Source: Chloroflexota bacterium
GTDB taxonomy: Bacteria; Chloroflexota; Dehalococcoidia; JACPQK01
NCBI GenBank assembly: GCA_016190505.1
Contig: JACPQM010000001.1
Location: 1-49,967 of the forward strand
Direction of reading: 5' to 3'
Length of the DNA: 49,967 nt
Positions 30,666 through 37,791 of this stretch are shown here, in pieces. The position numbers were made by a program, and so were the translations under genes. The notes beneath the pieces were generated by a model that had not been told where the DNA came from, ran no database searches, and saw only the letters and a program-made list of their open reading frames with translations. The first letter of the stretch is position 1. Each line of letters starts with the position of its first letter.

Positions 30666-32462
30666 GTGCTGCTGGCAGGGCTGGCTCTAGTCCTGGCGCT
30701 GGCCGCCTGCCTGCCTGCGGCCACCCCCAGCCTAGCCCCGGATCCTGCACCCCCGCAGTCCTCTTCTTCTACTGAAGGTGCGGAGCCGGGCTCACCGCCG
30801 GTAGTCTCTGCGGACGGCGAGCAAAGCAAGCCCAGACCAGTTTCAGGCCCGGAAAAGGGCAGTGCCGATGGCAGCGGCCAGGCGGAAGCAGGCCAGGCCG
30901 TGGTGGGGTCTCCAAACCAGGGCGGCGGAGTCGTTGAAGCTCGGCCGGTGGTGGACCAGACCTACCAGTGGGTGGGTGTGGTCGTGGAGAGCAACCTGGA
31001 GGGCCGCCACCTGGAGGTTAAACGTGATTGCGACGAGTGGGTACTCCTGCCCCAGTCCGAGGACATCGCCCGCAAGCTGGATGACAACGTCGGCAACAAG
31101 GTGGTCATCTGGGGAAGGGTGTTTACCGGGGTTAGTATCTACATGCGCCAAGCCATCTCAGTCCAAAACGCCTTTGACCCCAAGGACCCCATGGTCATGC
31201 TGTATGTTCCAGAGTACCCCTGTCCCGGCACGCCCATCCCCCCTATGCCGAAGCCGGTGCCGCCGGTAGGGCTAATTGTCCTGGACTCCGGTGAGATCGC
31301 CGCCCGAGGGACGCTGGTTTGGGAGCAAGGCAAGCCTTACCTGGACACGCCAGCCGGGCGCATCAACCTGACCCTGCCGCCCGACCATGCGGCAGCGCCC
31401 AGCTCCACCGAGACAACACCTTCCGCAGGCGCTGCGACCCGGCCCGCCTCCCTCGACGGAGTTGCCGTTGGCAAGTGGCGCTGGGACACGTCCGGCTTGG
31501 AGCTTGCCGCTCACACCGTTCGCCCCTGGCCGGTCAACCTCATGGCCAAGGACCCATGCGGTAATCTGACATCCATCGAGCCGCTGCAGCCGGGGGAGAT
31601 ATCGGCCAGGGGCGACCTGGTGTGGGATGGCACTGCCCCACGGCTCAAGACCACCAGCGGCCCCATCCAGCTCTCTTTCGCCAACCCAGAGCCTCTCCGA
31701 CCGGTCACCGGGGACGCAGTGGTCCTGGGTAAGTGGCAGCTCGGGGCCGCTGGCCTGGCAACGACGGTGCGCGAGTTTCTCCCGCTGCTCCACCCCTGCC
31801 CCCCACCACCGGTGACGCCCACGCCGCCGGCGTCATCTTTGCTGCCCGGGGAGATCGCAGCCGTAGGTAACCTGGCCTGGGAGGGCAGCCAGCCTTATCT
31901 GGACACGCCCTCAGGCCGCATCCTGGTGTCCATCCCTCCCGATATGGCGATTCCTTCTCTTACAGCAACTGCTCGACCTGGCAGCTCATCGCCGGTGGCG
32001 CAGTTGCCGGTTGTCGTCGTAGGTAAGTGGTCTATCAAGAACGGCCAACTGGCGATAGCGGTGCGCTACTGGCGGCCCTGGCCCGGCCCGACACCCGTTG
32101 ACCCCGTGCCCCCTCAGCCCCCTCTACCATCAACCACACCGGCACCACCACCGCCGGGCCAGGGCAATATCTACGGCCAGGTCCGCATCGGGCCGCTGTG
32201 CCCCGTAGAGCCTTGCCCCAACCCAACGCCGGACGTGTACTCTTCGCGGGCGCTGGTGCTTCAGGGCGAGGCAAGCGAGCCAATTTATGTCAAGTTGAAC
32301 CCCGACGGGAGCTTCAAGGCTCTGGTCAAGGGCGGGGCCTACACCGTCAGTCTCACCGATTGCACCTTCCTGGGGTGCAGAGGCACCCTTCCCAAAAAGG
32401 TCAGCGTGGTCGCCAACGAGGCGGTGCTACTGGAGATTGACATTGATACCGGCATTCGGTGA
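30666..32462 (+). CDS. Multi-domain lipoprotein with three copies of a ~75-residue beta unit
   Basis: A 598-residue protein. Lipobox LALAAC (Cys15), then a Pro/Ser-rich linker to ~90. An OB-like segment (~97-180, starting WVGVVVESNLEGRHLEV) follows, then three units at ~208-290, ~310-380 and ~395-470, each 'GEI.A.G.LVWE....YL.T.SG.I....P' and ending 'VVVGKW......A..VR.W'. A C-terminal beta domain (~500-598) begins GNIYGQVRIGP. GTG 30666 lacks a ribosome-binding site. ATG 30610 has an excellent one but is out of frame by one base, with its frame closing at TAG 30688-30690. A frameshift at ~30660 is likely. It is probably anchored to the outer face of the membrane; function unknown. Confidence 0.7.
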   Translation: MLLAGLALVLALAACLPAATPSLAPDPAPPQSSSSTEGAEPGSPPVVSADGEQSKPRPVSGPEKGSADGSGQAEAGQAVVGSPNQGGGVVEARPVVDQTYQWVGVVVESNLEGRHLEVKRDCDEWVLLPQSEDIARKLDDNVGNKVVIWGRVFTGVSIYMRQAISVQNAFDPKDPMVMLYVPEYPCPGTPIPPMPKPVPPVGLIVLDSGEIAARGTLVWEQGKPYLDTPAGRINLTLPPDHAAAPSSTETTPSAGAATRPASLDGVAVGKWRWDTSGLELAAHTVRPWPVNLMAKDPCGNLTSIEPLQPGEISARGDLVWDGTAPRLKTTSGPIQLSFANPEPLRPVTGDAVVLGKWQLGAAGLATTVREFLPLLHPCPPPPVTPTPPASSLLPGEIAAVGNLAWEGSQPYLDTPSGRILVSIPPDMAIPSLTATARPGSSSPVAQLPVVVVGKWSIKNGQLAIAVRYWRPWPGPTPVDPVPPQPPLPSTTPAPPPPGQGNIYGQVRIGPLCPVEPCPNPTPDVYSSRALVLQGEASEPIYVKLNPDGSFKALVKGGAYTVSLTDCTFLGCRGTLPKKVSVVANEAVLLEIDIDTGIR

Positions 32463-32471
32463 CCCTCCCCT

Positions 32472-32554
32472 GGTCGTTGCGAGGAGCGGAGCGACGAAGC
32501 AATCTCGGGACGTTGAACTGCGCTGGAGATTGCTTCGCTGCGCTCGCAATGACC
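32472..32554. repeat. Long imperfect inverted repeat (GGTCGTTGCGAGGAG.../...CTCGCAATGACC)
   Basis: Arms GGTCGTTGCGAGGAG...CGAAGCAATCTC and GAGATTGCTTCGCTGCG...CAATGACC face each other across a short centre. The same GCGAGGAG...GAAGC wording appears at 49697-49760. It lies between the lipoprotein and pyrF and is a dispersed element found in many environmental genomes. Confidence 0.7.
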
Positions 32555-32597
32555 GAAGGCTTTCCTTGGTCCGCGGTTCAGCGACGGCAAACTGCCC

Positions 32598-32626
32598 TTG
32601 ACCGTGGTGACGGCGCCTGCTATCAT
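32598..32626 (+). promoter_or_regulatory. pyrF promoter, probably giving a leaderless mRNA
   Basis: TTGACC (32598-32603), 17-base spacer, TATCAT (32621-32626). The pyrF ATG begins 11 bases after the -10 box, where transcription itself should start. No Shine-Dalgarno fits between. Confidence 0.6.
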
Positions 32627-32636
32627 CGCCCGAGCT

Positions 32637-33452
32637 ATGGACTTCATAGATAAACTCACGGCGGCCGCCCGCCGCAACCGGAGCCTGCTGTGTGTGGGGC
32701 TGGACCCAGACCCTAACCTCATGCCTCCAGTTTCCGTGTACGACTTTTGCCGCGCCATTGTGGATGCCACCGCCGACCAGGTGTGCGCCTACAAGCCCAA
32801 CCTGGCCTTTTTCGAAGCACTGGGCCTGGATGGCCTGACCGCCCTCTCGCGCCTGGTGGCCTACATCCCCAAAGACATCCCCGTCATCGGGGATGCCAAA
32901 CGGGGTGACATCGGCCACACTTCGGAGGCCTACGCTCGGGCGCTGTTCCAGACCTTCGGGTTCGACGCCGCCACGGTAAACCCCTACCTGGGCAGGGACG
33001 CGGTGGAACCGTTCTTGGAGTATAGCGACAAGTTCGTTTTCCTGCTCTGCCGCACCTCAAACCCGGGCGCCACGGACTTTCAGTCCCTGGAGTTTTGCTC
33101 ACCCGGAGGCGGGCGCCGCCGTCTGTTCGAGGTGATAGCTCTGCGCGCCCGGGAGTGGGACACGCGCCACAACGTCGGCCTTGTGGTAGGCTCCACCTAC
33201 CCGGAGGACGTACAGCGGCTGCGGCAGGTCTGCCCGGACATGCCCTTCCTCATCCCTGGCATCGGAGCACAGGGCGGCGACCTGGTGGCATCGGTCCGGT
33301 ACGGGACTACCGCCAGGGGCGACGGGGCTGTCATCGCCGTCTCCCGACAGGTGATCTACGCCAGCCGGGAAAGGGACTATCCCCTGGCCTCGCGCCGGGC
33401 AGCCCAGGCCCTCCGGCAGCAGATCGAGTCCCTGAGGGACGTTGCCGGATGA
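32637..33452 (+). CDS. pyrF: Orotidine 5'-phosphate decarboxylase, type 2
   Basis: A 271-residue protein from ATG 32637. Contains LLCVGLDPDP, YKPNLAFFEALG and the catalytic DAKRGDIGHTSEAYA motif of the PyrF type-2 family, with GSTYPEDV and IPGIGAQGGD later in the barrel. It converts OMP to UMP, the last step of pyrimidine synthesis. A longer frame starts at 32598 inside the promoter and is rejected. The downstream DUF951 gene overlaps it by four bases (ATGA). No other pyr genes are in view. Confidence 0.92.
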   Translation: MDFIDKLTAAARRNRSLLCVGLDPDPNLMPPVSVYDFCRAIVDATADQVCAYKPNLAFFEALGLDGLTALSRLVAYIPKDIPVIGDAKRGDIGHTSEAYARALFQTFGFDAATVNPYLGRDAVEPFLEYSDKFVFLLCRTSNPGATDFQSLEFCSPGGGRRRLFEVIALRAREWDTRHNVGLVVGSTYPEDVQRLRQVCPDMPFLIPGIGAQGGDLVASVRYGTTARGDGAVIAVSRQVIYASRERDYPLASRRAAQALRQQIESLRDVAG

Positions 33453-33655
33453 TGGACGTCCACCTCGGGGACGTGCTGAGGCTCCGCAAGCCGCACCCCT
33501 GCGGCACCGACCTGTGGGACGTGGTCCGCCTGGGGGCTGACCTCGGGCTGCGGTGTCAGGGTTGCCAACGGCGAGTGCTGATGCCGCGGGGGGACGTCGA
33601 GCGACAAGTTAAGGAATGGATAAAAGCCGAGCCGCCAGGCCCCCTGCAACATTGA
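33449..33655 (+). CDS. DUF951 small protein
   Basis: A 68-residue protein starting at tandem ATG codons that overlap the pyrF stop. MDVHLGDVLRLRKPHPCG and GADLGLRCQGCQRRVLMPR are the DUF951 pattern ('GD...LRK.HPCG....W.V.R.G.D....C..C...V.L.R'). It is a short RNA-binding-like beta-barrel of unknown role, widespread in Firmicutes and Chloroflexota. The three Cys (C-x-n-CxxC) might bind metal. Its stop codon is embedded in the -35 box of the next promoter. Confidence 0.85.
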   Translation: MMDVHLGDVLRLRKPHPCGTDLWDVVRLGADLGLRCQGCQRRVLMPRGDVERQVKEWIKAEPPGPLQH

Positions 33656-33681
33656 CACCCTTTCAAGCCAAGGTCTACAAT
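33652..33681 (+). promoter_or_regulatory. Promoter of the bifunctional-nuclease-family gene
   Basis: TTGACA (33652-33657) overlaps the DUF951 stop codon. It is followed by an 18-base spacer and TACAAT (33676-33681). GGGAGG lies 7 bases before the TTG start at 33725. Confidence 0.6.
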
Positions 33682-33724
33682 AAATCCATAAGCAACATGA
33701 AGGGCACGGGCGGGAGGTTCGCCT

Positions 33725-34270
33725 TTGGCAACAATTGAAATGCTGATAGATAGCGTAAGGGTGAGCTTGACCAACTATCACCGTGTGGTCATCCTCAAGG
33801 AGAAGGTAGCAAACCGGTACCTCCCCATTTGGATCGGCCCGGCCGAGGCCGACGCTATTGCTATCAAGCTGCATGATGTAACCGTGCCCAGGCCAATGAC
33901 TCATGACCTACTCCAGAACGTGATCAACGCTCTTGGCGCCGCGATCACGTCCATCACTGTGTGCGACCTCAAGAACGACACCTTTTACGCGCGCATCCGC
34001 CTTAGCATAGACCACCGGGATGTGGACATTGACTCCCGGCCCAGCGATGCTCTGGCCCTGGCAGTGCGGACCAAGGTGCCCATCTTCGCCGAGGAGGCGG
34101 TGCTGGAACGGGCAGGGATCCTCATGGACCCGGAGACCGGCAAACCGTTGACCTCAGGCGAAGCCGAGGGCAGCGGGGTCGTGGATGAAGAGGAGATGAA
34201 ACGGCTCTCTGCCTTCAAGGATGTCATCGAGAAGCTGGACCTCGAGGACTTCGGCAAGGACAAAGGCTAG
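33725..34270 (+). CDS. Bifunctional nuclease (BFN/DUF151) family protein
   Basis: A 181-residue protein. Residues 1-135 form the BFN domain: VILKEKVANRYLPIWIGPAEADAI, RPMTHDLLQNVI and DSRPSDALALAVR. The acidic C-terminal tail (~140-181) resembles the short UVR-like helices that often follow it. The family includes plant nucleases and mycobacterial homologues, but the enzyme activity in bacteria is poorly established. TTG 33725 is chosen over ATG 33740 because GGGAGG is spaced correctly for it. It probably shares a transcript with the zinc-ribbon gene downstream. Confidence 0.87.
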   Translation: MATIEMLIDSVRVSLTNYHRVVILKEKVANRYLPIWIGPAEADAIAIKLHDVTVPRPMTHDLLQNVINALGAAITSITVCDLKNDTFYARIRLSIDHRDVDIDSRPSDALALAVRTKVPIFAEEAVLERAGILMDPETGKPLTSGEAEGSGVVDEEEMKRLSAFKDVIEKLDLEDFGKDKG

Positions 34271-34280
34271 GGGCGATACC

Positions 34281-34598
34281 GTGAACCCCGGTCAGTTCCG
34301 CTGGCTGGTCTCACAGATCCGTTGCTCCAACTGCGGGCAGCCGTTAGAGGCGAGCAACGTCCAATTGCTGGGCCAGCAGGCCGACTTATGGTTCCTTAAT
34401 GTTTTCTGCGGTGGGTGCCAGACCCAAGCCCTGGTAGCAGCCATGGTGCGGGAGACGGCGAAGGTGGCCGAGGAGCACATGGCCAAAGAGGAACCGCTCA
34501 CGCCAGACAATGGGCTGGACCTGCATAACTTTCTCAAGACCTTCGACGGGGACTTTCGTACGCTATTCGCCCAGCAGGACAGGAGACAGCGCCCCTAG
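34281..34598 (+). CDS. Small zinc-ribbon-like protein of unknown function
   Basis: A 105-residue protein starting at GTG 34281, 10 bases after the BFN stop. RCSNCGQPLE and VFCGGCQTQA provide two CxxC pairs 25-30 residues apart, a likely zinc knuckle. A helix of Ala/Glu/Met follows and then 'LDLHNFLKTFDGDFRTLF', which looks like a short interaction helix. It is the last gene before a strong terminator. I do not recognise the family. Confidence 0.7.
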   Translation: MNPGQFRWLVSQIRCSNCGQPLEASNVQLLGQQADLWFLNVFCGGCQTQALVAAMVRETAKVAEEHMAKEEPLTPDNGLDLHNFLKTFDGDFRTLFAQQDRRQRP

Positions 34599-34624
34599 GT
34601 GCTTCGAGTCCTGGGGTGGGCCTA

Positions 34625-34648
34625 AGCCTCCGCGTGCGGAGGCTTTTT
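34625..34648 (+). terminator. Intrinsic terminator
   Basis: AGCCTCCGC (34625-34633) and GCGGAGGCT (34636-34644) form a GC-rich stem directly followed by a run of T (34644-34648). It ends the pyrF-to-zinc-ribbon unit just before the ATP synthase promoter. Confidence 0.85.
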
Positions 34649-34665
34649 CGTGCCTGCCCAATTTG

Positions 34666-34694
34666 TTGACCCCCCTGGTGGCCGGTGATATAAT
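34666..34694 (+). promoter_or_regulatory. Promoter of the ATP synthase operon
   Basis: TTGACC (34666-34671), exact 17-base spacer, consensus TATAAT (34689-34694), then AGGAGGG before GTG 34722. It is the strongest promoter in the window. Confidence 0.8.
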
Positions 34695-34721
34695 GCGCAA
34701 ACGGTCAGGAGGGCCGCGTCA

Positions 34722-34952
34722 GTGAAGCCGCGATGGGTATGGGCCCTCCAGTTTGTAGGTGTCGGCTGGTACATTGCCCTATGCATTGTCCTGGGCGCCC
34801 TCGGCGGGGTCTGGCTTGACCGCCGCCTGGGCACCATGCCTCTTTTCTCTCTTTTGGGCGTGTTGGGGGGGATAGTGCTGGGCTTCTATGGGCTTTACCG
34901 CATGCTCGTTCCGGGGTTGCACCAGAACAACGAAAACAACCGAAAGGCATAG
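34722..34952 (+). CDS. AtpI/AtpZ-like F0F1 assembly protein
   Basis: A 76-residue protein with GTG start. Two transmembrane hairpin segments: WYIALCIVLGALGGVWLDR (residues ~16-34) and LLGVLGGIVLGFYGLYRML (~44-62). Gly motifs GxxxGxxLD are typical of AtpI/AtpZ proteins, which help assemble the c-ring and take part in Mg2+ handling. First gene of the operon, followed 8 bases later by atpB, the usual place for this family. Confidence 0.8.
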   Translation: MKPRWVWALQFVGVGWYIALCIVLGALGGVWLDRRLGTMPLFSLLGVLGGIVLGFYGLYRMLVPGLHQNNENNRKA

Positions 34953-34960
34953 CGCTGGGG

Positions 34961-35860
34961 ATGTCTAAGAGGATACTGCTGCCGATTGGTCTGGTGGTGG
35001 CTTTGGCAGTGTTCGGTACGCTCACAGGACCCATCGGCATCGGCTTCTTGAAAGCCTTCGGGTTGCCCACCCTCAGTGACGAGCCCCTCATCCACAAGCC
35101 GGAGATCGAGTTGGCGGCGTCTAAGCTGTTCGGACCGGTCACCAACACCATGCTTGCCTCCTGGCTTACCATCATTGTACTGGTGCTGATTTTCTTCCTG
35201 GCCACCCGGCGAGCCAAGCTGGTGCCAGGCCGTTTCCAAGCCCTGGTGGAGACCATCGTCGAGACGCTGCTCACCTTTGTGGAGAGCGTCATTGGCAAGG
35301 AAAAGGCCCGCATGGTCTTCCCGCTGGTGGCTACTATCTTCCTGTTCGTCGCCTTCAATGCCTGGCTGGGCTTGCTGCCCATATACGGCACCATCTTCTT
35401 GGAGCATGGCGAGGGGACCGAGGCCCATCTTCTGCGCAACCCCAACACGGACGTGAACCTGCCCTTGGCTCTTGCTATAGTCGCCTTCGTTGCCATTGAG
35501 ACGTGGGGAATACGTTCCATAGGCTTGGGCAAGTACGCAGGCCAGTTTGTCAACTTGAAGGCCGTCATACAGTCGCCGATGATTGGTGGTATCCAGATAC
35601 TCGTTGGTCTTCTGGAGATACTTAGCCACTTCATCCGCCTCATCAGCTTTACCTTCCGTCTCTTCGGCAACATGACCGCGGGAGAGATACTGTTGCTGGT
35701 CATCACTTTCCTGGTTGGCTTCACCGTCCCTGTAGTGTTCTACAGCCTGGAGCTGCTCGTGGGCTTTGTGCAGGCCCTCATCTTCGCTGGTCTCACCCTG
35801 GTATTCACCACCATCGCTATTACTCCCCATGAGGAGGAAGAGCATGGCGGCGCCCACTAG
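34961..35860 (+). CDS. atpB: ATP synthase F0 subunit a
   Basis: A 299-residue protein. Five or six membrane helices are visible; the stator arginine is in LISFTFRLFGNMTAGEILL, and the C-terminal helix reads LVGFVQALIFAGLTLVFTT. A periplasmic N-terminal region (~20-60) follows a signal-like first helix. It forms the two proton half-channels against the c-ring. Longer than the ~240-residue average because of the loop with 'EHGEGTEAHLLRNPN' (about residue 147-161). Confidence 0.93.
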   Translation: MSKRILLPIGLVVALAVFGTLTGPIGIGFLKAFGLPTLSDEPLIHKPEIELAASKLFGPVTNTMLASWLTIIVLVLIFFLATRRAKLVPGRFQALVETIVETLLTFVESVIGKEKARMVFPLVATIFLFVAFNAWLGLLPIYGTIFLEHGEGTEAHLLRNPNTDVNLPLALAIVAFVAIETWGIRSIGLGKYAGQFVNLKAVIQSPMIGGIQILVGLLEILSHFIRLISFTFRLFGNMTAGEILLLVITFLVGFTVPVVFYSLELLVGFVQALIFAGLTLVFTTIAITPHEEEEHGGAH

Positions 35861-35884
35861 CCCTGGAGGAAAGGAGAAGACAGC

Positions 35885-35986
35885 ATGGAAGTGGTCCAAG
35901 CAGTCATAGTTGGGGCGATTGTGGGGGTGTTTGTGGTGGCGGCGGGGGCCGTCGCCGGGTTCCTGGCCGGGCGGGCCAGGGAGTAA
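35885..35986 (+). CDS. 33-residue hydrophobic peptide between atpB and atpE
   Basis: ATG 35885, with AAGGAG 8-12 bases upstream, opens 33 codons to TAA 35984-35986. The peptide MEVVQAVIVGAIVGVF, then VVAAGAVAGFLAGRARE, is one Gly/Ala/Val-rich transmembrane helix with GxxxG-like spacing and a basic end. Codon choice resembles its neighbours. The intact start signal, stop and operon position suggest a real small membrane subunit or assembly peptide. No family is recognised. Confidence 0.55.
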   Translation: MEVVQAVIVGAIVGVFVVAAGAVAGFLAGRARE

Positions 35987-36006
35987 ACTTCGCAGGAACA
36001 ACGTAA

Positions 36007-36249
<243 letters not shown>

Positions 36250-36261
36250 TAGAACTGTGGA

Positions 36262-36284
36262 TACCCAGACGTACGTCTTGGGTA
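36262..36284 (+). promoter_or_regulatory. Hairpin between atpE and atpF
   Basis: TACCCAGACG and CGTCTTGGGTA pair with one bulge around a short TA centre. There is no T-run, so it may process or stabilise mRNA downstream of the highly expressed c-subunit gene rather than terminate transcription. Confidence 0.45.
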
Positions 36285-36307
36285 CGCGCTGATTCGGGAG
36301 AACCGTA

Positions 36308-36817
36308 GTGGACAAACTGATTGGAGAGCTGGGCATCAGCCCAGTCAGCCTCATCGTCTACCTGTTCAACTTCCTGGTCCTTCTGGGACTGCTCTACGCA
36401 GTGGGTTACAAGCCCATCCTGCGTATGCTCGACCAGCGGGCCGCCCGCATCCGGGAGAGCCTGGACGCAGCAGAGCGGGCGCGCCAGGAGTCCGCTCAGG
36501 CCAGCCAGGACGTCAAGGCCCGGCTGGACGAGGCCCGGAAGCAGGCCCAGGCCATCCTGGACCAGGCGGCCGTCTTACAGGAAAGGATGCAGGAGGATGC
36601 CCGGGAACAGGCCCGCAAGGAGGCCCAGGCCATCATCGAGCGCGCTCAAGCCGAGATCGAGCGCCAGCGCGACGACGCCCTGGCCGAGCTCCGGCGCCAG
36701 TTTGTCGACCTCACCATCGTCGCCGCCGAGCGGGTCATCAACCGGTCGCTGGACCGCAGTGCGCACGCCCAGCTCATTGAGGAAGCGCTGCAACAGGCTG
36801 ACCTCAAGAAGGGTTAG
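36308..36817 (+). CDS. atpF: ATP synthase F0 subunit b
   Basis: A 169-residue protein. One N-terminal membrane helix (VSLIVYLFNFLVLLGLLYAV), then a long charged coiled coil (residues ~35-150) rich in Arg/Glu/Ala/Gln. This is the peripheral stalk, dimerising and binding delta at its end. GTG start, GGGAG upstream, about 58 bases after atpE. Confidence 0.92.
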   Translation: MDKLIGELGISPVSLIVYLFNFLVLLGLLYAVGYKPILRMLDQRAARIRESLDAAERARQESAQASQDVKARLDEARKQAQAILDQAAVLQERMQEDAREQARKEAQAIIERAQAEIERQRDDALAELRRQFVDLTIVAAERVINRSLDRSAHAQLIEEALQQADLKKG

Positions 36818-36844
36818 TCGCTTGAGCTATCAGGAGGTAGCCTA

Positions 36845-37378
36845 ATGGCAAGGGGCGCTTCAGCCCGTCGTCACGCCCAGGCAGTGTTCGCCATCGCCAG
36901 GGAGCAGGACAGGCTGGAGGCATGGGCCAGCGACCTGGAGGCTATTGCCGTAGCTTTAGGCGATGCTGTGGTGGCCCAGGCTTTGGAGAGCCCGCGCATA
37001 CCCCTGGCCCAGAAGATGGCCATGGTCCGCACCAGCCTCACCAACACTAGCCCGTTGGCCCTGAACCTGGCCCAGCTCCTGGTGCTCAAAGGCAGGGTGC
37101 GCCTGGCCCCGGACATCGCCGAAGAGTACCGTCGGCTCCTGGACGCCAGCCGGGGCATCGAGCGGGCCCAGGTCACTACGGCAGTGCCGCTTCAGGGTGA
37201 CGAGGTGGTCCAGCTTGGCCGGCGCCTGGGTCAAATCAGGGACCGCCAGGTGAGCGTAACCCACCAGATGGACCCCACCATCGTAGGTGGCATGGTGGCC
37301 CGCATTGGGGATAAACTGATGAATGGGAGCGTGCAAGCCAGGCTCGCTAGTCTGAAGAAGCGACTGGCAGAGGGATGA
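36845..37378 (+). CDS. atpH: ATP synthase F1 subunit delta
   Basis: A 177-residue protein. ARRHAQAVFAIAREQ at the N-terminus and the C-terminal DPTIVGGMVARIGDKLMNGS motif define AtpH (OSCP). It couples the peripheral stalk to the alpha3beta3 head. Shine-Dalgarno AGGAGG precedes ATG. The retropepsin-like gene starts 1 base after its stop. Confidence 0.92.
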   Translation: MARGASARRHAQAVFAIAREQDRLEAWASDLEAIAVALGDAVVAQALESPRIPLAQKMAMVRTSLTNTSPLALNLAQLLVLKGRVRLAPDIAEEYRRLLDASRGIERAQVTTAVPLQGDEVVQLGRRLGQIRDRQVSVTHQMDPTIVGGMVARIGDKLMNGSVQARLASLKKRLAEG

Positions 37379-37379
37379 G

Positions 37380-37757
37380 ATGGGACGTGTCATCAAGACC
37401 ATTGAGATAGAAGGCCAACCGGCAGTGGCTCTATTCGACACGGGGGCGACCTTCACATACGTGCGAGAGAAGTTCCTGGCGGGAGCACCCCGGCTGCCCG
37501 TGCGTCGGCCCATCCGAGTCGGCCTGGGTGGCGAACACGTAAACGTCCGCGAGCTTTGCTTGATTGGGGGCGAGATCGAGGGCCTTGACTTCGCCACCGA
37601 TGCAGTGCCGGTGGCCAAGCTTGGGAAGGCCGACGGGCACGAGTTAGACGTCATCATCGGCGCCCGTACCATGGAGCAATGGGAGATCCGCGTGGACCCC
37701 AAGAGCGGGGAGTTGGACCTGGAAGGTCTGCGGCGCCGGGAGTTCACGGAATACTAG
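37380..37757 (+). CDS. Retropepsin-like protein inside the atp operon
   Basis: A 125-residue single-domain aspartyl-protease-like protein. The active-site signature is ALFDTGATFTYV (Asp20), and a second Gly turn reads LDVIIGARTMEQW. Proteins of this size are expected to work as homodimers. It begins 1 base after atpH ends and 34 bases before atpA, so it must be co-transcribed and co-expressed with ATP synthase. It differs clearly from the retropepsin-like gene at 23.1 kb. A role in ATP synthase biology is not established; it may be a passenger. Confidence 0.75.
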   Translation: MGRVIKTIEIEGQPAVALFDTGATFTYVREKFLAGAPRLPVRRPIRVGLGGEHVNVRELCLIGGEIEGLDFATDAVPVAKLGKADGHELDVIIGARTMEQWEIRVDPKSGELDLEGLRRREFTEY

Positions 37758-37791
37758 CGCAGTCTGGCAAGGTTCGTAGGAGGTAACGGCT

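Noticed and set aside
32598-32636. Upstream start of pyrF at 32598
   Set aside because: It would place the start codon inside the -35 box and add 13 residues with no family similarity.
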